Position numbers and translations under genes: made by a program. Below are positions 11,790-23,139 of a DNA stretch of 64,000 nucleotides, piece by piece (the first letter of the stretch is position 1; the number at the start of each line of letters is the position of its first letter). The DNA comes from Epiperipatus broadwayi (Eukaryota; Onychophora; Udeonychophora; Euonychophora; Peripatidae): NCBI GenBank assembly GCA_028023455.1, contig JAQFVV010006294.1:1949001-2013000 (forward strand). Reading direction: 5' to 3'. A model generated the notes under the pieces. That model ran no database searches. It saw only the letters and a program-made list of their open reading frames with translations, and was not told where the DNA came from.

Positions 11790-14566
11790 TGTAACCGTTT
11801 TTGAATACGTGAATTCGAAGCACCGGCCTCTTAGGCAGAGAAGAACATACTCGGAGAGTATGTATGCCCAAACGATAGCTATAAAGTATATAACTAACGT
11901 TACATTTCCAGGATATAACTTCTTCTCGACTGTTGAGTTCAACACCAAGTTCAAAGCACTTTTTTTGTTTGTGTATAAACACGGGCGCCAGCTATCTATT
12001 CAAGGATGAATAAATAACGCACTTTAAGCAATGGCCACTAACTCAACGCCTAAATCCATGACTAGCTCAGTTGTTTGTAATCACTAATAGATTATACTTA
12101 ATTAGTGGTTAAAAGACTTGATAAAGAGTTTGTTAAAAAGAATTTATAAAAAGAATTGTACAAGAATTGATAAAAAGGAATTGATAAAAAGAATTGACCG
12201 ACAAATAAAGTTTAATTTTAAAGATAATTTATTAACTAACATTTATTTACTAAATTTAAATATTTTATAATTCTAATAAAACACACGCATATTTTAAATT
12301 AACATTTCTAAATAGTTTAAATATTCCTATAGATTCAATAACAGAACACTCTAATTTCATTAATAAATATTGGTAGAATGATCATGCACATATTAACTAA
12401 TGCACACACATAATAATGATAATAAAGGACTACATAGCATTTGAAATTTAATCACACACATATCAATAGTTCATTTATGTATGATATCGAGTTCATATAA
12501 TTAGACTCTTGGAGGATTCGCACGAATTAATGGAATGCAATGGCTATTACAGTATAACGAAAATAAGCAAATGTTTTACCTAGGATTTTGAAGGTTGACG
12601 TAGAATTTTGTTCTTTGGAGGCTGCTTTTGGTGAGGATATTTCCATTATAAATGCTTACCAGCCAGCTGGGACGTTTCCTTGCTGAGTTTCCTGATTTTC
12701 ACGATTATTGCTATCGGAGACAAATAGATACTGACGGAGATTTTCTAAGATGTTAAGCTGACATTATTTCACGGGCAGATCTGCTGTTTTCTCGGACATC
12801 TGGGCTGGAGGTGAACGTGCGTTCCAAAATATTCTCAGCACTGCATTTGGTTTCTTAACTGACTCAATTAATTTCCGAACTGCACTCTCTCAATAACTTT
12901 GTGAACTGATCTGTCTCAACTCAATTAATTTGTGGAACTCTATTACTGTCCGATAAAAAAGTCTATTTATACCTGTGCCTTGTTGTCTTTCTGATATCTC
13001 CGGCAAAGATCTGTTGTCAAATTCCTTATCAATTAATCCTTTGATAAACGTGTTTTGAAAGATTGCTTAATTAGTAATAGCCATGCAAAAATGTATTGTT
13101 TTATATTAATTAATATCTAATAGCCATTGCCGTGTTTTTTAATGATAATCTTCTTTAACTTTCACATACATTTTATTTATTTACAAATCACATATATATA
13201 CGCACATATATTTTTAATACAATTTACTATTTAGTTTTAACATTATTTTTTCTTTAATTAAAATTGAATGAAAAGAGATTTGCATGTTTTAACTTTTCCA
13301 AATTATATTTTTACGAATACTAAAAAAAAAAACTATTTAATTCTTATCTTTTCAAAAACAAGCTGCAATAAATTCTTCAACATTTAATTTTATGTTTTTC
13401 TTTTATGAAAGATTACTTTAATAATAATTTTAGATATAAATTATATGTGCCTATTTAATCACACACATATCAATAGTTCATTTATGTATGACATCGAGTT
13501 CATATAATTAGACTCTTGGAGGATTCGCACGAATTAATGAAATGCAATGGCTATTACCGTATAACAAAAATAAGCAAATGTTTTACCTAGGATTTTGAAT
13601 GTTGACGTAGAATTTTGTTCTTTGGAGGCTGCTTTCGGTGAGGATATTTCCATTATAAATGCTTACCAGCCGGCTGGGATGTTTCCTTGCTGAGTTTCCT
13701 GATTTTCACGATTATTGCTATTGGAGACAAATAGATACTGACGGAGATTTTCTAAGATGTTAAGCTGACATTATTTCACGGGCAGATCTGCTGTTTTCTC
13801 GGACATCTGGGCTGGAGGTGAACGTGCGTTCCAAAATATTCTCAGCACTGCATTTTGTTTCTTAACTGACTCAATTAATTTCCAAACTGCACTCTCTCAA
13901 TAACTTTGTGAACTGAACTCACTCAATTAATTTGTGGAACTGAATGACTGTCCGATAAAAAAAAAGGTCTATTTATATCTGCAACGTGTTGTCTTTCTGA
14001 TATCTCCAGCAAAGATCTGTTGTCAAATTCCTTATCAATTAATCCTTTGATAAACGTGTTTTGAAAGATTGCTTAATTAGTAATAGCCATGCAAAAACGT
14101 ATTGTTTTATATTAATTAATATCTAATAGCCATTGCCGTGTTTTTCAATGATAATCTTCCCTAACTTTCACATACATTTTATATATTTACAAATGTACAT
14201 ATATACGGTCATATATTAGTTTTAACATTATTTTTCTTTAATTAAAATTGAATGAAAAGAGATTTGTATATTTTAACCTTTGAAATTATATTTTTTACGA
14301 ATACTAATAAAAACTATTTATTTCCTTTTGTAAACCTTTAGTTTCATGTCTCAAACCAAGACTCCCCCTCCCCCCTTAGGATTAATTAACTGTAGCTTTT
14401 TTTATTTCAAAAACTAACGCTAGAAAACTATTTAATTCTTATCTTTTTTCTAAAACAAACTGCAATAAACTCTTCAACGTTTAATTTTATGTTTTTCTTT
14501 TATGAACGATTACTTTAATAATAATTTTAGATAAAAATTATATGTGCCTATATCAATATAGGTACA
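11790..14566 (-). repeat. LTR2 right-arm LTR with internal 1.1-kb duplication
   Basis: On the minus strand, LTR sequence runs from 14566 to 13455, restarts about 15 bp inside the LTR at 13451, and continues to 11790 beside a damaged primer binding site. The duplicated blocks are easy to match: the segments starting near 12450 and 13457 are nearly the same. The inner copy lacks the C-rich block (CTCCCCCTCCCC) found near 14365 and, in complement, near 8140. Confidence 0.7.
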
Positions 14567-14906
14567 ATATATATATATATGGAGTTTGTATAATAAAAAA
14601 CTTTTTAATTTTGAATTTTTTTAGAAAGTAATAAAAAATTTAATTCTATTCCCTCCCCCATAAACATCTGAGGAAACTAGAAAAAACAAATTAATTTATG
14701 TATGATTGATTAGATTTTGTTTTCATTCTGTTTCTTTTTTTTTAATTGGGTAAAAATGAGATGAAAAAATAAATAAAAATTGTTTATATTAATTAAAAGT
14801 TTAAACTCATTATTTTGTTATTACAAACTTTCCTGCCAATCTAGCACGGCCCGGAAAAGCTCTATGGCCCAGCACCGGTCTGTGGATCAAGAGTTGAAGA
14901 CTACTG

Positions 14907-14973
14907 CTCTATAACTATTTTTTTTCTGCTTTCATAATAGTTTACTTTTGAAACAGAGAAAGTCTCTGAGTCA
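14907..14973 (-). repeat. LTR1 right copy, terminal part beyond the hAT insertion
   Basis: After the hAT target duplication, the sequence resumes the LTR1 match to 3085-3146 and ends with the minus-strand TGACTC terminus at 14973. It is followed by an AT dinucleotide run. Confidence 0.65.
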
Positions 14974-15163
14974 ATATATATATATATATGGAGGGGAGTA
15001 TTTAATCAACGCTTGGTCAGCAAAATCATTCACTGAATAATAAAAACTCATTTGACAACAATAACTTAATTTTTTCTTAATCTAATTACAGCATGCAAAG
15101 TTCTTTATTGATAAAAATAAAAAAAGTATATGACTTTATTGCTCAAGAATTCTTAAGAAGTTC

Positions 15164-15236
15164 AAGTGCCAGAATCGATCCTGGGATTTCCCAATCCCAA
15201 GTCAGACATTTTACCAACTGCACCAAACTGTGCAAG
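15164..15236 (-). repeat. tRNA-Pro(UGG)-like SINE head or tRNA pseudogene
   Basis: Read on the minus strand it contains an A-box-like TGGTGCAGTTGG and a B-box-like GGATCGATTC at the correct spacing. Between them is a seven-base anticodon loop CTTGGGA on a five-pair stem containing G-U pairs, with anticodon TGG. Acceptor and T stems are poorly paired, so it is not a functional tRNA. It is either a tRNA pseudogene or the head of a tRNA-derived SINE. Confidence 0.5.
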
Positions 15237-15356
15237 GCATTAATAGAAATACGCGATAAATACATCTAGAAAATAAAACTTCTAAAAAAATAAATGCATT
15301 TTAATTTTTAAAAATCCACACAATTAATGACTATTATATATTAAAATAAGAAAATG

Positions 15357-15465
15357 TGGAGTAGAGAAGCTAAAGATCAGAGAAGATGGATTGAACTTGG
15401 AGAGACCGTCATCCTGCAATGGATTGATAATGTTTGTTGTTGATGATGAAGATGATATATTAACA
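15357..15465 (+). mobile_element. 3' end fragment of an RTE-type LINE
   Basis: It translates as W-S-R-E-A-K-D-Q-R-R-W-I-E-L-G-E-T, then I-L-Q-W-I-D-N, followed by a GAT/GTT-rich trinucleotide tail. It matches the C-terminus and tail of the longer LINE at 57437-59805, so this is a severely 5'-truncated copy on the plus strand. Confidence 0.75.
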
Positions 15466-15720
15466 TTTTATATTTGTTTGATTGCATTAGTTTAAGTTTA
15501 CTTGCAAGTTGGAATTTATTTTTATTTATTTATTTAAAATTGGCTTTGGAAATTAAAATAAGTTACTGTAAACATATTTCTGACATATTTAGTGTATTCT
15601 TTTATTGTTTAATTTTTACTTGATGGATGGAAAATAAAATCTTCAATTTTGTCAAGCCTGTAAACAGAATTATTTTGATTTCTGTTTTATAATTCATGTC
15701 AGAATATTTGGTTTATAATT

Positions 15721-16350
15721 TTACAAATATAATTTGTCCACTGTACTTTAAACAATTTTTAGCAAAAACCTTTTATAGTACATATATGCAAACACAATCT
15801 TATGTTTTGTTTTGACTGTTCCGCAGTCTTTTTCAGAGCTATGATAAAATGAACACAATAAAATGAAATATAAATAATACCATAAAAAATGTAAACAATA
15901 AAAAAAAAACATAATAAAACTGAAATAATATAATCAAGCCCAAATAAAACAATCCAGTTAAAATAAAATAAAATATACTATACAAATATAAAATAAATTA
16001 TACATGTGTATTCTTATCTGTATATTTTCATTTGTATGTATATCTACAGACAGGAATACACATGTATAATTTATATTTATTGCATATTTTATTTTATATT
16101 AACTGGATTATTTTATTTGGGCTTGAATATATTTATTTCACTTTTATTATGTTTTGTTATGTTTTATGCATTTTTTTTTTATTGTTTACAATTTTTATGG
16201 TATTATTTATATAGTTATGTACTTTATTTTATTTTGTTCATTATATCATAGCTCTGAATAAGATTGTAGGATAGTCAAAATGTAAGATTGTGTATGCATA
16301 TATGTACAGTAAAAGGTTTTTGCTAAAATGTCAATTATTCTACATGAATA
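15721..16350. repeat. Inverted terminal repeat (pLTR-like) of the Penelope-like element
   Basis: The two halves are inverted copies with a centre near 16000. Paired blocks include those beginning TAGCAAAAACC near 15765 and, in complement, GGTTTTTGCTA near 16315. Each half holds a possible decayed hammerhead core. On the minus strand near 15813-15837 there is CUGAAAA, a 5-bp stem GACUG/CAGUC and AAAAC. On the plus strand near 16253-16281 there is CUGAAUA, a GAUU/AGUC stem and AAAAU. Penelope-like elements typically carry terminal repeats and hammerheads, so this is taken as their terminal repeat. Confidence 0.5.
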
Positions 16351-17533
16351 AAGCATAATAAACAGAGCAGCCAAAATGCAAAAAACATTAATTATAAACA
16401 ACAATTTGCCAAGCGCTTTTGGTATTGTATACCAAAATCATGGTGACATATTGGAACTGAATGTTTAATATTCCAGTGCATGTTCAGTGGAACACTAGTG
16501 TTATGCTGAACTGATAATGTTTTTAGACTTTGCAATAAACCAAGCCTCTTTCAACTTCTTTTTCCAATCATTTGACTCATTGTACACAGTAGTAATATTT
16601 TGAGGATTAAACTTGTGACCACAATTACTTTCATGATTTGAAAAAACATAATCTGTAAATCACTTTTTTTTTTGCAATCAATGGAATAAACCACTTCATA
16701 CTTATTCATTTCTTCCACATTATCCTTTGAATTGTTTATTAATCTATTTAGACACAAAGGGAAATGGAATCTTACATTATAATCTTCACCGATAATATTT
16801 TTTAATTTCTTACAGATGGCACATAAGCTAAAGAAAATCCCTTTTTGACCATTTTATTATTTACATCCACTTTATGTTTAAACTTTAAATTCTGATAAAA
16901 CAAACACAATTGTCTGTGTAATATAGTTTTTTTTGTATCCCACTCCTATCAAATCATCCATATATTTCTCAATATTATTTCTCCTATCTGCTTCAAATTT
17001 ACAAAGATGCTAATTTCGATACAAAAAGCACTTAAATCCAGCCATTTTATAATTCAATGGAATGTTCGATGATGGATGCATAAAACCTCTTCCATTCAAT
17101 GGTTTAACAAACATTTTATACCCAAACATATTATAGCATTTATATATATTTACATCTAAATACTTTTAAGATACCATCATTTTCAAACTCAATAGTCCAT
17201 GACAAACCAGAATTTTCATTTAATTCATTGAATATATTCACTATTACATCTTTTGAACCATATACAAAAACATCATCTACATATTTTGTATATATTAAAT
17301 CATAACTCCTTATAAATGGCTCAACAATATGTTTTTCCATTTCCAAAATGTTTAAACTACACACAATACCACTCACTGCCAGCCCCATTGGCCAACCATT
17401 TTTCATTTGATAATGATCCTTTCCATATCTTGCAGTAATATCACTATTAATCCATTCCAACACTTCCATAATAAATCTGGCTTTACAAAAGTCTACATTA
17501 TAATCCAACAAAATTTTACTAATTATACTTAAT
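16350..17533 (-). pseudogene. Penelope-like element, left copy (reverse transcriptase fragment)
   Basis: The open part at 17140-17511 encodes the Penelope-type reverse transcriptase core with the catalytic Y-V-D-D motif (K-Y-V-D-D-V-F-V-Y-G). Further along, broken frames match the GIY-YIG region and 3' sequence of the right copy. It is truncated at its 5' end near 17533, where it meets the right copy head to head. Many frameshifts are present and a segment of the endonuclease region is missing compared with the right copy. Confidence 0.8.
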
Positions 17534-17553
17534 CAATTTATTATGATGGTTAT

Positions 17554-18336
17554 ATGATCTCATTGGATGTATGTGAGTTATATGGATTGGTGGACCATAA
17601 TAAATCGATAAGTGTAATTAATAAACTTTTGTTAGATTATAATGTAGACTTTTGTAAAGCCAGATTTATTATTGAAGTGTTGTTATGGATTAATGGTGAT
17701 ATTACTGCAAAATATGGAAAGGATCAAAATCAAATGAAGAATGGTTGGTCAATGGGGTTAGTGGTGAATGGTATTGTGTGTAGTTTATATGTTTTGGAAA
17801 TGGAAAAACATATTGTTGAGCCATTTATAAGGAGTTATGATTTAATATATAGAAGATATGTGGATGATGTTTTTGTATATGGTTCAAAAGATGTGATAGT
17901 GAATATGTTTAATGAATTAAATGAGAATTCTGATTTGTCATGGACTATTGAGTTTGAAAATAATGGTATCTTAAAGTATTTAAATGTAAATGTATATAAA
18001 TGCTATAATATGTTTGGGTATAAAATGTTTGTTAAACCATTGAATGGAAGAGGTTTTATACATCCATCATCGAACGTTCCATTGAATTATAAAATGGCTG
18101 GATTTAAGTGTTTTTTGTATCGAAATTTGCATCTTTGTAAATTTGAAGCAGATAGGAAAAATAATATTGAGAAATATATGGATGATTTGATAGGAGTGGG
18201 ATACAAAAAAACTATATTACACAGACAATTGTGTTTGTTTTATCAGAATTTAAAGTTTAAACATAAAGTGGATGTAAATAATAAAATGGTCAAAAAGGAG
18301 TTTTCTTTAGCTTATGTGCCATCTGTAAGAAATTAA
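17554..18336 (+). pseudogene. Penelope-like reverse transcriptase, right copy (5'-truncated)
   Basis: A 260-residue open frame holds reverse transcriptase motifs: the S-L-D-V block at residues 3-6, the K-N-G-W-S-M-G block, and the catalytic Y-V-D-D (R-R-Y-V-D-D-V-F). After these comes the Penelope-type thumb, with F-I-H-P-S-S-N-V-P-L-N-Y-K and K-T-I-L-H-R-Q. The protein would copy element RNA into DNA at chromosomal ends or nicks. The N-terminal part of the family is missing. It stops shortly before the endonuclease frame at 18381, to which it would originally have been fused. Confidence 0.85.
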
Positions 18337-18380
18337 AAAATATTATTGGTGAAGATTATAATGTAAGATTCCATTCCCCT

Positions 18381-18704
18381 TTGTGTCTAAACAGATTAAT
18401 AAACAATTCAAAGGCTAATGTGGAAGAAATGAATAAGTATGAAATGGTTTATTCCATTGCTTTCAAAAACATTGGTTGTAATGCTATTTATTATGGTGAA
18501 ATGAAAGCGAATGTTTTAATACAATTACAACAGCATATTTATCAGTGGAAAAATTCTAAAAGTGATTTACAGATTAATTCTGTTTTTTCATTTCATGAAA
18601 GTAATTGTGGTCATGAGTTTTATCTTCAAAATATTACTACTGTGTGCAATGAGTCAAATGATCGGAAAAGGAAGTTGAAAGAGGCTTGGTTTATTGCGGT
18701 CTAA
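18381..18704 (+). pseudogene. GIY-YIG endonuclease domain of the Penelope-like element
   Basis: A 107-residue frame has the arrangement expected of the Penelope C-terminal endonuclease. It has C-N-A-I-Y-Y-G-E at the GIY...YIG position, a R/Q-L-Q-Q-H-I segment, then an F-H-E-S-N-C-G-H-E-F block, and a closing R-K-L-K-E-A-W-F-I with the conserved glutamate. In active elements this domain nicks target DNA. It follows the reverse transcriptase at 17554-18336 with two or three stop codons between, so the copy is dead. The 3' flank to about 18955 matches the left copy at 16350-16540 in inverse. Confidence 0.75.
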
Positions 18705-18955
18705 AAATGTTATCAATCAGCGTAATGCTAGTGTTCTACTAAGCATGCACTGGAATATTAACCATTCAGTTCCAATATGTTGCCATGATTCTGGTATACA
18801 GTACTGAAAGCGCTTGGCAAATTGTTTATAATTAATGTTTTTTGCATCTTGGCTGTTCTGTTTATCATGCTTTATTCGTGTAGAATAATTTTCATTATCT
18901 GACAGAGTTTTTATATTATTTATTTGTTTAAAGTACAATGGATAAATTTCAATTA

Positions 18956-20278
18956 TATAAAATATTAATAAAGTAAGTGGTGAATTTGGTAATATTTCTG
19001 AATTTTACAAATACTTATGTGACATACAGATTTTTTCATACGCATCTTTGTTTATATCCAATAAAAAGAAAAAAAACTTTTCTAATATAATAATTTATTA
19101 TTTATTTAGTATTATTTTACTGTAGCCATACATCTGACAATCACTAAAAACATGTTTCATGTTTTGTTTTTGTTCACATCAGCATAGGCCAGTGGCTGTT
19201 AAATTCTATTTGTGATTTTGGGTTGCCCTGAATCGGTTTGATAAGATTCCAACAATGTCTAATAAGATTAAAACCAAATAGTTTTATTGCTAGATCTGGG
19301 GGGGGGGGTGCTTGGCATTTCATAAGAAATTCATTTTTTATGCCATAAATCTTAAATGGTAGATCTTTGTTGAACATTTTGGGAGATCGTTAGATGAGTG
19401 TTAAATGGCAAAATTATATCTTGAATTATTGACTGATTTAATTTACTTAACAGCCTTTTTTATATTTCATATGAGTCAATTTCTAATATAAATACTATTT
19501 CTGTAGTGTGATAACCTCTAATTTAATGAATGATTAATAAAAATTATTAATAAACTTTTGATATCTTATGAAAGAATATGTGTAAGAATAAGAAGTCATT
19601 GCAAAATAGTAAACTTAAGTGTTCAATAATATTTCTCATGGTAATATTTAAATATGTTAAGTGTGCATACTTTCTTGCTAAAAGGAATACAGTGTTTACC
19701 AGTATAATATGCTAGTACTAAGGAAACTGCAAGCATTAGCTTTCCAAGAAATTTACTTCTAAAAATTATTTTAACTTTTAACCTTAGACAAATAAGGAAA
19801 ATAAGTTAGAGTATAATTTAAATAATAGTATGGGATAGGAGAGTGTTTCATTATATTATTGTAAAAGATTATATAGTAATAAAAATAAAAAAGTTTATTA
19901 CTCAGAAAATTCTACTAACAAAAAAAAAGGCCCCAAGCTTTAGTTGAGTTTATTAATTATTATAAAAGTTTCTAATTATTAAAGTAAAACAAGCTGAACT
20001 TTTTTTCTGACTGCTAATCAAAAAGACAAAGGATTTGAAGGACCAGCTAAAAACAACCTTCAATAAATTAAAAACTCGATGGCTAAAGTTTAAAAAATGG
20101 CTCTTACATTTGATGATTTGCACTGGGTTTAATTGCAATATTACCCCACAAATCAAAATCCAATCAAGTCATTCATTGCTTTTGCAACTCATACCCTAAC
20201 AAAGATATAAGCTAAAAGAAACAATAACCATTATGATCAAAGTAGAAAGCTTTAAAAATATTAATAGTAAAGCCATAG
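18956..20278. other. No recognised gene
   Basis: The stretch is AT-rich with a poly-G run near 19300. Short minus-strand frames near 19174-19377 look weakly protein-like but carry no motif I can name. Nothing else is supported. Confidence 0.4.
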
Positions 20279-20691
20279 TGTTCTGTGTGATAAAATCATT
20301 CTAGAAACTGCTAGAGGACCAAAAAACTCCAACTTGGGGCATTCCTGAAGTATAAGTAAAAAGGATGACCTGCTGGTCCTGAAAGACCGAAAATTGGCAG
20401 AATTTGAAAAAGCCTTCAGCTGAAGAAGATAAGAACTGCAATGGGTAATGTGAGGTCTCATAATAACTGAACTAAGTATATAACAAAACTTATAGATTAT
20501 GAACTATAAAGCTATATGAGATTTAAGTGTTATCTTTAACATTATTATAATTCAAATATTTAACCATGTTATGAACTAATTATTCCCTATAGCCATTACA
20601 CACTATTATGGTCATTACTAAGACTGTGCTTGTAAAGAATAAATATATATTACCTCAACCTGTTTGTATTTTATTAATTTATTGCTTTTCA
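20279..20691 (+). repeat. Ty3/gypsy 5' LTR
   Basis: This matches 24163-24582 along its full length with scattered substitutions and small indels, including a missing block near 20370 relative to the right LTR. It contains AATAAATATA near 20640, a possible polyadenylation region shared with the right LTR. Confidence 0.85.
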
Positions 20692-20875
20692 AGAAAGCTA
20701 GGGCTTCCCTAAATACAGAGCAAGATGGTGCACTTCGACAGGATTGAGGGGGTAGATAATTAAAAGAAAAAAAGGAAAGAAAATTATGGTGTTATCTTTA
20801 CGAAATATTAAGGAATTCAATGTCAGTATGTTGAACAATTAGAGAGATATATGAAATTAAATAAAGGATGATATC

Positions 20876-21575
20876 TTGAAAGTTTTGGCTTTATTGTTGT
20901 TGTCAGAAACAGATGTTTTACATATAGCTAAAAAAGTTGCTGATGTGAAGGTGCCAGAAGAATTGCCATATACCATTTTAGTGGAGAAATTAACTGCACA
21001 TTTCCAGCTGATGATTAATAAAAAAAAATCACACAGCTATGTTTCAGAATATGTAAACAACAGCCCTGGGAAACTTCTCTGAATATAGCCTTGCATTCCA
21101 TACTTTAGCATGAGACTGCAAGTTTTTCCCTGACCTCGACAACATGCTCCTAGATCAATTTCTTCTTTGGCATGGTCGATCATAGATTACGAAAAATGCT
21201 GCTTGCTGAAGCAGATATCAGTTACAAAACTGCTATTGCCCAGTGCATAGCCCATGAATTAATGTTGACTAACACATTAGAGTTCCAAACTGGATCTAAG
21301 GAGGAAGCCATTGCTATGACTATTTTCCATTCAAATATGGTGCAATCATCTCAACTTCCAAGTAAGAATCTAATTTATTATTGTTGCAGGAAGGTCACAC
21401 AAAAAATATATGCAAATTTAAAACACAAAAATGCCATATTTGTGGAATTAAAGACCATTTGGCCTGCATTTGTAGAAAAGAAAAACTAGGTCAACAACAG
21501 TCAAATCTGAAATCGATCATACCTACAGTAAGGAAACAAGAAATTAAAATGCATAAGGACTTTTTGAGTGAATAA
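20876..21575 (+). pseudogene. Ty3/gypsy Gag with CCHC zinc knuckle (frameshifted)
   Basis: Broken frames at 20876-21082, 21172-21489 and 21381-21575 together give a Gag-like protein. The last contains an exact CX2CX4HX4C knuckle (C-H-I-C-G-I-K-D-H-L-A-C-I-C is the motif plus two residues) that would bind genomic RNA. A second knuckle just before it is split between two frames near 21395. The upstream part (V-P-E-E-L-P-Y, V-D-H-R-L-R) resembles the helical capsid region of gypsy Gag. Confidence 0.7.
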
Positions 21576-21689
21576 ATTATGATGGAATTAATTGTTGCTG
21601 AAACTGAAATCACAGTGAAGATAGATAGCAGAGTTGGATTATCCTTAGTATCTCTGTGATTGGAATAAATTAAATTTTATTGAGTCAAG

Positions 21690-22910
21690 TAGATATTGAA
21701 TTGTCTGGTAATGCTCAGCCAATGAGATGCAAACCTCACATGGCTCCTTTTGCATTAAGTTCTAAAGTTTAGAAAGCTATTAATGAGCTGGTAAAAGGCA
21801 TCCTATCCCAGATTGAAGACTCAACATGTGCAACCCCAGTTGTAGTGATACTCAAAACTAGATGGTGGTTTGCATTTGTGTGGTGATTAGAGTCACAGTG
21901 AATCGCTACTTAAGAAAAAGTACTTATTCAGTTCCCAGTGTTACAGAATTGACTTATGGTCTGCTTTTCACCAGATTCCTGTTACTGATAGAACAGCTAA
22001 TGTATTGACATTATGTATACATAGTGTACTATTTAGATATAATAAATTACCTTATGGAATTATAACTACTCCAAACCTTTTCAAGTCTAAAGTGGATCAA
22101 TTGTTACATGGTGTAGATGATGTGATTCCATATTTGGATGAGATACTAATCTGTGCTGAGTCTGAAACTGAATTGAAAGAACATGTTTCAATGGTGTGCT
22201 CAAAATTAAATCAGGTTGGCATGAGACTTAATGCCAATAAATGTATTTGATTTACATCTGAAATCAAGTTTTTGGGGCAAGTCATAGATAAACATGGGAA
22301 ACACCAAAATACAGATAAACTGGCTGTGGTTAGGAATACCCCGGTCCCAAAAAAAAATGTTAAGGATCTACAGGCTTTTTTGGGTCTGCTCAATTTTTTT
22401 GAGTTTTTCTTGGGCAAGGCACATGTATTAACTCCATTATATTGACTTATTACATAAAAAACAGCATTGGAAATGGAAACAAGAGCAATAGATTGCATTT
22501 GAAAAGGCAAAAGACTTCTTATCCTCTGAAACTCTGTTAAGTTATTATCAAAGTGATCTAGAAAAGCTATTGTAACTGCAGACACTTCAGAATATGGTAT
22601 TGGTGCTGGCATTTCCCACTTAGAGAATGGCTGTGAGTCACCTATAGCATATGCATCTCATACTTTATCACCTGCAGAAATCAATTATAGCCAGCTGGAC
22701 AATGAGGCCCTTGCTGTCATTTTCACTGTAAAAAAATTTCACCAGTACATATATGGCCATAGTTTTATGCTCTACATAGATCACCAACCATTATTGGATA
22801 TTTTTTCCAAAAATAAAAACCTGATTCTTCCAGTCAAAGAATATGCTGGATCAGCATCTTAGCGGCTTATGACTACAATCTGCTACATAAACCTGGAAAA
22901 AAAATAGCAC
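21690..22910 (+). pseudogene. Ty3/gypsy reverse transcriptase and RNase H (multiple breaks)
   Basis: The open piece 22005-22250 includes L-P-Y-G-I and the catalytic block with Y-L-D-E in place of the usual Y-L-D-D (22130 region). After its stop, F-L-G-Q-V-I-D-K-H-G and A-F-L-G-L-L-N-F-F follow, the connection region. Then comes an RNase H remnant with Y-A-S-H-T-L-S-P-A-E-I-N-Y near 22650. Upstream, A-I-N-E-L-V-K-G-I and A-T-P-V-V-V-I-L-K mark the palm start. Stop codons and frameshifts interrupt every domain. Confidence 0.8.
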
Positions 22911-23139
22911 ACTCCAACACATTTTCATGCTTACCTTTAAGGGTACATAAGCCACATGGATTTATGGAAGTAAATTTATTCAAAGTAGTAAAAATGGGAG
23001 ACCCATTAAATAGTGCTACAGTGGAAAGGTGGACTTAAGAGATTCTCAATGTAATCAACTAAAAACCTGGATTAGATTTGGATGAATCTAATCATCAGCC
23101 AACTTTCTTAAATCCATCTATATGGAATGCTATCAGTCT

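Larger units (their letters stand above)
7950..14566. mobile_element. LTR2: palindromic LTR retroelement insertion
   Basis: This is a giant inverted repeat. The left arm (7950 to about 10541) reads LTR, primer binding site and Gag on the plus strand. The right arm (about 10927-14566) reads the same parts on the minus strand. Both outer ends start TGTACC in element orientation and both are bordered by ATAT. The arms are joined by a spacer of about 385 bp carrying the rest of the left Gag frame. The right arm is longer because about 1.1 kb of LTR sequence is present twice (11790-13451 and 13455-14566). No polymerase genes are present. Possible origins are self-integration of cDNA, inverted double insertion, or an assembly fold-back artefact. 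Confidence 0.75.
7737..14906. mobile_element. hAT-type element carrying a large retroelement insertion
   Basis: The left terminus is CAGTGGTCTTCAACC and the right terminus, read inward, is CAGTAGTCTTCAACT, with 13 of 15 positions the same. The flanking 8-bp target duplication CTCTATAA is perfect (7729-7736 and 14907-14914). Both features are diagnostic of hAT transposition. Subtracting the inner LTR2 palindrome (7950-14566) leaves a core of about 550 bp with no transposase, so the original element was a small non-autonomous hAT. Near the left end is a tandem pair of about 30-bp units (about 7770-7835) containing the GGTTTCATGGACC motif. Confidence 0.85.
1063..14973 (-). mobile_element. LTR1: non-autonomous LTR retroelement, minus strand, interrupted
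   Basis: Two direct repeats of about 2 kb (1063-3146 and 5044 onward) flank a short internal region of about 1.9 kb. Read on the minus strand each LTR begins TGA and ends GTACA, so the TG...CA rule holds. The right LTR is cut by a 7.2-kb hAT-type insertion (7737-14906) and resumes at 14907-14973, where it matches the last part of the left LTR near 3085-3146. The flanks are both ATAT, consistent with a 4-bp target duplication but too simple in sequence to prove it. The internal region carries only a Gag-like frame and no reverse transcriptase, so the copy would depend on enzymes from elsewhere. That dependence is inference. Confidence 0.75.

Noticed and set aside
16006-16251. Membrane protein frames rich in Phe, Tyr, Ile and Leu
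   Set aside because: They come from AT-rich Penelope terminal-repeat sequence; hydrophobicity follows base composition.
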